From: a virus
Reading direction: 5' to 3' (one strand)
Virus record (IMG/VR): IMGVR_UViG_3300042325_000111
Location: 1 to 57,522 of that record
DNA: 57,522 nt
Shown: one piece after another, positions 51,781-57,522 of the stretch
How positions within the stretch are numbered: position 1 is the stretch's first letter
Layout of the letters: every line of letters begins with the position of its first letter
Translations under genes and position numbers: made by a program
Notes under the pieces: model-generated
What the model was told of the DNA's origin: nothing
Databases searched by the model: none
What the model saw: the letters and a program-made list of their open reading frames with translations, nothing else

Positions 51781-53574
51781 ATGAATACAGGATACATAGC
51801 TGGAATTTCCAGAGGACACAATAGCGGAGTATGTTTACTACATAATGGTAAAATCGTGTTTTCAATAGAAGAAGAACGATTATCACGCGTTAAATACGAC
51901 GGTAGTCCATTAGCTGCACTAACACTTATTAAACAATATACAGATACAATTGATTTTTTAGTAGTTGCACATACGTCATCGTTAGCGTCATCTTCGCCAC
52001 AAATTGAATTTCAAAATGATGACATATATTCTGGATTAGCTAGAAAATTAGGATTAATTAGCCGCAATGTTTTTCCACCCGGCCAGCATCCTCAGGTAAT
52101 TGATGTATCATCATTGCATCATAAAATGCATGCAGCCTGTTCATTTTATCGATCTGGATGGGATGATGCAGTTGCATTAGTAGTAGACGGTGCAGGTACA
52201 TCGTTTCCGTTTAAACTAGCTAATGGGGAGCCGACATGGTTTTGGGAAGTAGAATCAATTATAGACTGTTCATATCCGTTTGGATTTAAAACATTATATA
52301 AACATTATGCTACTCGAGAATCAGTTATTGGTGGTATTTCTCAAATACCATCTGATATGCTACATGAGTCAGGATCAACGCATACTGCATTAATTTCAGA
52401 TACTGCAGGTATTACTAAAGTGTATGAAGCAGTTACTGAATACTGCGGCTTTGACGGAATTGATGCTGGTAAAACTATGGGATTGTTCCCGTATGGTAAA
52501 CCTAATGAGTCAATACCTCCACTATTCAGTGACGCTACTGACGAACCATTATCAAACAGAAGTTTATTTATTCCTAAATATCCAGGAACTGCAACTGTTA
52601 ATCAAAATATGTATAGTTTTTTAACAACTGACAATTCTGTAACTGAATTTACTACATTAGAAAATCGAAGAGATTTTGCATATGCATGTCAACTTGAAAC
52701 ACAACAACAAGTGTTACGATTAATTCGAAAAGCATGTGAGATGTCTGGTAAAAAACAAGTTGTTATTTCTGGCGGATATGGATTAAATTGCGTTGCAAAT
52801 TATTTTTATTTAGATCAATTACGTGATGAAGGTATTGAAATATATGTAGAACCTATATCAAATGATGGCGGAACTGCGATCGGTGCTGCATTAATGCACT
52901 GGTATCAAACTTCAGCTAGTATGGAAAAACAAGATCAATCAATATATCTCGGTCCGCATTATAATTATAGCACGGATGATATTAACGAGTTAGCTGTAAG
53001 TAATAATGGTACTATTATTGATGCAACCTACCGTGACATTGTTAAATTATTACGTGATAAACATATTGTAAGTATGTTTCAAGGTAGGTCAGAAAATGGC
53101 CCGCGTGCATTAGGTAACCGATCTATATTGTTTGATCCAACATTTGAAGATGGTAAAGATTTTGTTAATAGCATTAAAAATAGAGAATACTTTAGACCGT
53201 TTGCTGGCACAATCTTAAAAGAACATGTACATAAATGGTTTGATTTACGAGGTAAAGATGAGTCTCCACACATGATGTATGCAGTAAATTGCCAACCTGG
53301 AATAGCAGAAAAAATACCAAGTATTATTCATGTCGATGGCACTTGCAGAATACAAACAGTAACCGCTGACCAAAATACACACTTTTACAATCTAATTAAT
53401 GAATTTTATAAAGAAACAGGTGTTCCTATTTTGTTTAATACGTCATTTAATCTTGGTGGCGATCCTTTGGTTGAAACCTTAGAAGATGCTATTGATACAT
53501 TAGTAAAAAGCAAAATTGAATATTTATATTTGCCTGAATATAACAAATTACTAACATTTAAAAATAATAATTAA
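51781..53574 (+). CDS. carbamoyltransferase (NodU/CmcH family)
   Basis: 597 aa. Transfers a carbamoyl group from carbamoyl phosphate to a hydroxyl, often on a sugar. Conserved motifs run the full length: GISRGHNSGVCLLHNGKI at the start of the ASKHA-type N-domain, FSIEEERLSRVKYDG, the histidines of SSLHHKMHAACSFY, VVDGAGTSFP, GKTMGLFPYG, VISGGYGLNCVAN and ISNDGGTAIGAAL. In the C-terminal domain are FQGRSENGPRALGNRSIL, NREYFRPFAGTIL and PILFNTSFNLGGDPLV. Length is normal and no key motif is missing, so it is likely active. It follows a glycosyltransferase, supporting glycan carbamoylation, and its strong sigma70 promoter suggests expression early or in parallel with host genes. It ends 33 bp from the convergent methyltransferase gene. 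Confidence 0.93.
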   Translation: MNTGYIAGISRGHNSGVCLLHNGKIVFSIEEERLSRVKYDGSPLAALTLIKQYTDTIDFLVVAHTSSLASSSPQIEFQNDDIYSGLARKLGLISRNVFPPGQHPQVIDVSSLHHKMHAACSFYRSGWDDAVALVVDGAGTSFPFKLANGEPTWFWEVESIIDCSYPFGFKTLYKHYATRESVIGGISQIPSDMLHESGSTHTALISDTAGITKVYEAVTEYCGFDGIDAGKTMGLFPYGKPNESIPPLFSDATDEPLSNRSLFIPKYPGTATVNQNMYSFLTTDNSVTEFTTLENRRDFAYACQLETQQQVLRLIRKACEMSGKKQVVISGGYGLNCVANYFYLDQLRDEGIEIYVEPISNDGGTAIGAALMHWYQTSASMEKQDQSIYLGPHYNYSTDDINELAVSNNGTIIDATYRDIVKLLRDKHIVSMFQGRSENGPRALGNRSILFDPTFEDGKDFVNSIKNREYFRPFAGTILKEHVHKWFDLRGKDESPHMMYAVNCQPGIAEKIPSIIHVDGTCRIQTVTADQNTHFYNLINEFYKETGVPILFNTSFNLGGDPLVETLEDAIDTLVKSKIEYLYLPEYNKLLTFKNNN

Positions 53575-53607
53575 TTATGGTTTATATCAAAACATAACGG
53601 CTTTTAA

Positions 53608-54231
53608 TTACATATGAGAAACTTCTAAATACCAAATATCGTATTGAAATCTTTTACTTAATAAATGATTGCTGATTTTAAGATTATTATCAGCAATCAT
53701 CTTTTCAAATGTCGTTACTCCTGATCCCCAAATATTTTCAACTAATAATATTTTTCCATCATCTGCTAAAAACGGTTTTACATTATTAAAAAAATCATGA
53801 TGAGTTGCCCAGTCTGTATCTTTATAACGACGTTGATCTGTTAATAATGGAGCATACGGATCGCAGTTAAAATGCGGTGGATTTGCGATAATTAGATCAA
53901 ATTTTGTGCCAGTTGGAATTGATTTAAAATTATCTGAAACATAAAATTTCACACAGTCTTCTAAGTTATTATCTTGTATAGTTTTGTTAACTATTTCTTT
54001 AGCTGGTTCATATATATCAGATAGATGCAATGTGTTGCACAACTGATTGCCTAGCACTGCAAACCCTAAAAATCCTGGTCCAGAACACCACTCTAAACAA
54101 TTATTAAATACCCTATTTGGATACAATGTTTGTATTACTTCTACTAATTCTTTATTTAAGATATCTCCGGAGCCATTTAGCTCGTGTGTAAATGATATCG
54201 AAATTCCGGGTACATTATGTGTTAAAATCAT
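53608..54231 (-). CDS. class I SAM-dependent methyltransferase
   Basis: 207 aa. Motif I is LEWCSGPGFLGFAVLG (46-61), followed by an acidic residue that would bind the SAM ribose (SDIYEP, D72) and the catalytic-loop motif IIANPPHF (114-121), an NPP(Y/H) motif typical of N-methyltransferases acting on adenine, guanine or glutamine (HemK/RsmC-like). There is no obvious separate target-recognition domain, so the substrate (DNA, rRNA or protein such as a release factor) is undecided. AAAGAGG lies 5 bp before the ATG. It is the last gene of the - strand gp14-gp15-Nudix-methyltransferase unit. Confidence 0.82.
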   Translation of the reverse strand: MILTHNVPGISISFTHELNGSGDILNKELVEVIQTLYPNRVFNNCLEWCSGPGFLGFAVLGNQLCNTLHLSDIYEPAKEIVNKTIQDNNLEDCVKFYVSDNFKSIPTGTKFDLIIANPPHFNCDPYAPLLTDQRRYKDTDWATHHDFFNNVKPFLADDGKILLVENIWGSGVTTFEKMIADNNLKISNHLLSKRFQYDIWYLEVSHM

Positions 54232-54240
54232 TTAGCCTCT

Positions 54241-54690
54241 TTAAATTAAATCAATTATGTCAATAACAGTTTGAATCTTAGTTTGAATAACTTTATTACG
54301 CAAGCTAAGATTTAACCCGCGATGTATAGGTTTTGGAAGTGCAATTAGACTAAACCAACCCCAAGCAATGTGTTCATCACTTAAGGTTGGTACAAATTCA
54401 TTTTCCACTAAACAAAAATATGTATGAAAATTAAAGACACTATCGTTAGATACAAATTTTTCTAACGGTAGTGTTTTTTTAATGACTGGAAGAAATCCAA
54501 TTTCTTCTTCTATTTCTCTAGTAAGACCTTGCCACGGGTTTTCGTTAGCTAAGTTAGTACCGCCAACTAATCCCCAAGTGCCTTGATGTTTACCTGAGGA
54601 TTTTTGGATTAATAGAAATCTATGCGTAGATTGTGAATAGATTAATGCACCGCTACAAATTACTTGTTCTGTTATAGCTCTAGTCGCCAT
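54241..54690 (-). CDS. Nudix hydrolase
   Basis: 149 aa with a complete Nudix box: G44-x5-E50-x7-R58-E59-I60-x-E62-E63-x-G65-F66, which binds the metal for hydrolysing nucleoside diphosphates linked to another moiety. The preceding strands (ICSGALIYSQSTHRFLLIQKSS, then GTWGLVGG) are typical of MutT-like members. The substrate could be an oxidised dNTP, NAD-type cofactor, nucleotide-sugar or RNA cap. Its ATG overlaps the end of gp15 by 19 bp, so translation is coupled to late structural genes. The methyltransferase starts 9 bp downstream. Confidence 0.92.
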   Translation of the reverse strand: MATRAITEQVICSGALIYSQSTHRFLLIQKSSGKHQGTWGLVGGTNLANENPWQGLTREIEEEIGFLPVIKKTLPLEKFVSNDSVFNFHTYFCLVENEFVPTLSDEHIAWGWFSLIALPKPIHRGLNLSLRNKVIQTKIQTVIDIIDLI

Positions 54691-56147
54691 TTGCCAACCT
54701 TATATATTCCTTCGAAACTTTTAACCCAATTTACGCCATTCCACATATATTGAATTCCAGAATCTGTATATGTGTTAGTTTGCCAAACAATTACGTCAGT
54801 TGTGTTTACTGAACTAAAAATTACATTCCATTTAGATCCATCCCATTCAACAATGTCATTCGCATGCGCAATTAAATCTTGTCCGCTAGTCCCTTTCCAA
54901 CCAAGTGGGCCGTCTGTGTTAGTAACATCACCAATATCTTCTGTTAATAAATATCGTAAACCTTGAAAAACTGTATGATCTTTTGGATTAAATGTTTGCG
55001 GATTAATAACTGCATCAAATGTTCCTGGTGAATTAAGTATATTACTAATTCTATAATTTGGACCTGCATTGTAATTTGGATCATAATCAAAAAGACCTAC
55101 ACTATTAATACCAGTATTAGGATTAATAGTATCCCTGTCCCATACAACATTTAGTACTGCTTCATTTATTGGATCTCTTGATAAGATGCCATTAACTTCT
55201 GTGCCATCAATTTGCATTAAAAATATTCTTGCAATACCTGAGATAAACTTATTTGGGAACATGTCTAACAATAAATCCCATGACAATTCCTTGTTTACTC
55301 GATCTGGCATGTTAAATGACAAATCATTTGATACTGCACCATTATGCGAATCTAACAACGTTATTTGATTATTAAACACTTCAATTACATAATCTTCTGT
55401 AACTGAAATAATCTCGGTCATTAGTGACGACGGAATACCATCAGGTATAAATGCATCATTGCCAAACCCAGAAATTAACGGTGAATATGCATCATGCAAA
55501 CTTGTAATAATTTTTCTAATAATGCCTAATTGTTTAACTTTTACTGGCGGGCTAATCCATATCGGAGTAACTAGTGTTAGTGTTCCAATGTCAATAGGCG
55601 TGTCGTTACCTACTGGTATTGCTCTACTTGACCAGTTAACTGCATCTAGATACAACACAGAAATACTAGTCCAATCAACGTAGTTGTCGGTGGTTTGTAT
55701 TTCTAAACTAGGATTAAAAATCATAAAGATCTGTTCCATAAGTTGTAACTTTTGATCAGTACTAGCAGTCCAAATGTCAACTTTCATAGTTAACTTAAAT
55801 GGAGTTGGCATAATTTTTTCTACTGTATAATTTCTACCTAAGTTACTTGTGTATTGTCCATCGACAATTTCACGTTCTCTATACTGTTTTTTATTAACAA
55901 ATGTGGGATCTTGAATACGGTCACGATCTAATTCAATTGCGTGAATGTATACACTTATTTTTGGAATAGAGTTTACTGTATTTTCTGAATTTTGTCTTAC
56001 AATAGTTGCAGCTTGTCTATCACTGTCACCATAAGATACCGGAACACGATGTAACGTTCCGTCACTATATCTAACAGTAAAGTTACTAAAGACTCTAATT
56101 GTTTGGGTAACGTACCGTCTAATGGCTCCGTCATAAAAATGTTGCAT
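54672..56147 (-). CDS. 15: gp15-like proximal tail sheath stabilisation/completion protein
   Basis: The N-terminal 210 residues align by eye with T4 gp15: (Q)HFYDGAIRRYVTQTIRVFSNF, RVPVSYGD, IPKISVYIHAIELDRDR and MPTPFKLTMKVDIWTASTDQKLQLMEQI, then IDIGTLTLVTPIWISPPVKVK. gp15 caps the finished tail and joins it to the neck. At 491 aa it is much longer than T4 gp15 (272 aa). The extra C-terminal half (about 215-491) contains SFNMPDRVNKELSWDLLL and repeated W-G-N-W/'WNG.NWVK'-like pieces near the end (IQYMWNGVNWVKSFEGI), a domain extension seen by length alone. It follows gp14 on the same strand; a late box and GGAG precede it. Confidence 0.87.
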   Translation of the reverse strand: MQHFYDGAIRRYVTQTIRVFSNFTVRYSDGTLHRVPVSYGDSDRQAATIVRQNSENTVNSIPKISVYIHAIELDRDRIQDPTFVNKKQYREREIVDGQYTSNLGRNYTVEKIMPTPFKLTMKVDIWTASTDQKLQLMEQIFMIFNPSLEIQTTDNYVDWTSISVLYLDAVNWSSRAIPVGNDTPIDIGTLTLVTPIWISPPVKVKQLGIIRKIITSLHDAYSPLISGFGNDAFIPDGIPSSLMTEIISVTEDYVIEVFNNQITLLDSHNGAVSNDLSFNMPDRVNKELSWDLLLDMFPNKFISGIARIFLMQIDGTEVNGILSRDPINEAVLNVVWDRDTINPNTGINSVGLFDYDPNYNAGPNYRISNILNSPGTFDAVINPQTFNPKDHTVFQGLRYLLTEDIGDVTNTDGPLGWKGTSGQDLIAHANDIVEWDGSKWNVIFSSVNTTDVIVWQTNTYTDSGIQYMWNGVNWVKSFEGIYKVGKWRLEL

Positions 56148-56163
56148 ATAATCTCCTATCCGT

Positions 56164-56171
56164 TATTTATT
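56164..56171 (-). promoter_or_regulatory. T4-late-type promoter box AATAAATA (for gp15)
   Basis: On the - strand AATAAATA lies 16 bp before the gp15 start, in the 35-bp gap between gp14 and gp15. Confidence 0.4.
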
Positions 56172-56182
56172 GTAGTAAAAAT

Positions 56183-57520
56183 TTACAAATCTGCTTTTGG
56201 TTTAAGCACTTGTGATAAACTTTGACGTTCTGCTTCTCTATGATTAAACAACATAACTCTCCATGCTCCGGCATACGGGATAGTAACTTGTGAATCTTCT
56301 ACAATTGGTAATGTAACTTTAATTTTAGAAACTCCATCAACAGTATACGATTCAAATAGATCTGGATTATCAGCAACTACAAACTCTAAACGTGTAGTTG
56401 AGAATTTAATTACAAGGTATTTTGCAATAGTTGGATATGCAAATTCTGTATTAAACACAAAGTCTCCAACTGCTAATCTAACATAATCAACTGCAAGTTC
56501 TTCAGTGTACATAAATTTATTATTATTAATAAAGCTGGTTTTCAATGTTTGTCTATTATTAGTATTTGTCATAGTCATACGTATGTTATCTTCAACTTTT
56601 AGCCAACGTTGTCCGTTAAATTTAAATAATCGATTTGGTAAAAAATCAACTCTTAAATAAAAATCATTCTCTGCAGCGTTTTGCGGGAATCTAATTCCTG
56701 TTCCAAACACATATCCATTTGGCGGATATCCATCACCGAATAGGTAACCAGTATAACCAGTACGTAATGGTACTGCGTTAACACTGCTAACGTTAATATT
56801 TGATAATCCGTTAATAGATTGGCTACTGTAACTAGTATCAATTTCATCTGAATCGACTGTCATTAATATTTTATCACCTGTTTTTTCGTCAATTGCTAGT
56901 GTATAGAACTGTCTAGTTTCAAATCCGCTCATTGGCGAATCAAGTTCAGCTTGTCTTACAATTGCGTCAGTAATTTCAAGTTCTTTGTTGCGTGTACTTA
57001 ATAAATCACGAAGTGCATATGGTGCATCTTCTCCTGCAGGTTTGTCAAGTATATCAGAATATTGTTGTGTATCTGTTAATTTTTTAAGTTTTAATCTATA
57101 TAAATGTGGATACCATGTAGCACTATACCCTTCACTAGGACGATCTACTTCTTCAATAACAAAGAATCTAGGTACACTAAGATCTAAGTCGTTCAGTGCA
57201 AAATCATCTTTCAAATGAGGTAATTCCATAACGTCACCAGCAAGTGGTTTACGGCCTATTGTTGTGACTATGTCGTTAATGTGTACTGTCATAAACACAG
57301 TATCATTATCAATAAACAAACCAAACTGGCTTAAATTGAAATTAAGATTTTGAAGTTGATAATGCCCGCGAATACGGTAAATTTCTGGTTCGTATTTACG
57401 ATCACGGTTTTCTAAGAATAATAAATCTTGAATATTTGTTTCTTTTATTACATCATATATTGGTTGATCAGCAGTTCCTTCTAACGGATTTTTAGGTCCT
57501 AAATATTTATGAACGTGAAC
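56183..57520 (-). CDS. 14: gp14-like neck protein, 5'-partial
   Basis: Neck protein that with gp13 and gp15 connects head and tail. The frame is open to the window edge (first complete codon 57520-57518); a TTG at 57319 is internal. Visible N-terminal sequence YLGPKNPLEGTADQP, then IQDLLFLENRDRKYEPEIY and LSQFGLFIDNDTVFMTVHI is characteristic of gp14 in T4-like marine phages, continuing with GRKPLAGDVMELPHLKDDFAL, FFVIEEVDR and WYPHLYRLKLKKL. The later DGYPPNGYVFGTGIRFP segment and the C-terminal domain make it longer than T4 gp14 (256 aa): at least 445 residues are visible. It is the first gene of the - strand neck unit here; gp13 presumably lies upstream, outside the window. Confidence 0.9.
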   Translation of the reverse strand, partial: VHVHKYLGPKNPLEGTADQPIYDVIKETNIQDLLFLENRDRKYEPEIYRIRGHYQLQNLNFNLSQFGLFIDNDTVFMTVHINDIVTTIGRKPLAGDVMELPHLKDDFALNDLDLSVPRFFVIEEVDRPSEGYSATWYPHLYRLKLKKLTDTQQYSDILDKPAGEDAPYALRDLLSTRNKELEITDAIVRQAELDSPMSGFETRQFYTLAIDEKTGDKILMTVDSDEIDTSYSSQSINGLSNINVSSVNAVPLRTGYTGYLFGDGYPPNGYVFGTGIRFPQNAAENDFYLRVDFLPNRLFKFNGQRWLKVEDNIRMTMTNTNNRQTLKTSFINNNKFMYTEELAVDYVRLAVGDFVFNTEFAYPTIAKYLVIKFSTTRLEFVVADNPDLFESYTVDGVSKIKVTLPIVEDSQVTIPYAGAWRVMLFNHREAERQSLSQVLKPKADL

Positions 57521-57522
57521 AT

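Noticed and set aside
1-57522. CRISPR arrays, insertion sequences, integrase/attachment sites, diversity-generating retroelement
   Set aside because: No regularly spaced repeats, transposase, integrase or reverse transcriptase were seen; the repeats present are in-frame tandem repeats within structural genes.

Overview
This window is part of the genome of a large, AT-rich, T4-type contractile-tailed phage. The T4 core genes are recognisable from their proteins: gp46 recombination ATPase (partial), gp26, gp20 portal, prohead core proteins, gp21 protease, gp22 scaffold, gp23 major capsid, and gp15 and gp14 neck/tail-completion proteins. The compact, AT-rich layout, recurrent ATAAATA-type late-promoter boxes, huge modular fibre genes and a glycosyltransferase/carbamoyltransferase pair resemble aquatic T4-like phages (cyanophage or Pelagibacter-phage relatives). 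The host cannot be fixed from this window.

Layout. (1) 1-3090, + strand: end of the recombination module, with gp46, a 99-aa unknown, a PD-(D/E)XK nuclease and RNase HI behind a near-consensus sigma70 promoter. (2) 3091-3784: no protein gene. It holds a hairpin-rich segment framed by a sigma70-like promoter and a terminator, best read as a large structured non-coding RNA. (3) 3785-9910: an unknown membrane-like protein, then on the - strand gp26 with an apparent programmed -1 frameshift into a start-less 78-codon ORF. Divergent from it is a 1395-aa tape-measure-like protein. (4) 9934-16519, + strand: the head operon gp20, a small core protein, an acidic core protein, gp21, a GIY-YIG homing endonuclease, gp22 and gp23, closed by a strong terminator. 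(5) 16584-50689, + strand: about 34 kb of virion-surface and fibre genes. These include two paralogous beta-helix fibres (1120 and 1339 aa), two giant multidomain fibres (2523 and 3188 aa), three small single-domain proteins between them, and two remarkably cysteine-rich glycine-rich adhesins. (6) 50747-53574, + strand: a GT9-like glycosyltransferase and a NodU/CmcH-type carbamoyltransferase, the latter behind a perfect consensus sigma70 promoter. (7) 53608-57520, - strand: gp14, gp15, a Nudix hydrolase and a methyltransferase, converging on the + strand block.

How they work together. The head operon builds the prohead (portal, internal core, protease, scaffold, shell). gp14 and gp15 finish the neck and tail. 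gp26 and its predicted frameshift product sit beside the tape-measure-like gene, the position of the tail assembly chaperones G/GT in lambda-type phages. The fibre block forms the host-recognition apparatus. The sugar-modifying pair may decorate phage or host glycans. Two promoter classes are visible: T4-late-like ATAAATA boxes before structural genes, and host-type sigma70 promoters before RNase HI, the putative ncRNA and the carbamoyltransferase. Because the DNA is AT-rich, single ATAAATA boxes are weak evidence; only those in front of genes are listed.

The most notable observation is the gp26 frameshift signal: slippery AAATTTT, a 9-nt spacer, then an 11-bp stem. Next are the candidate large ncRNA, the cysteine-rich adhesin pair, and a structured leader RNA before the 1339-aa fibre gene.
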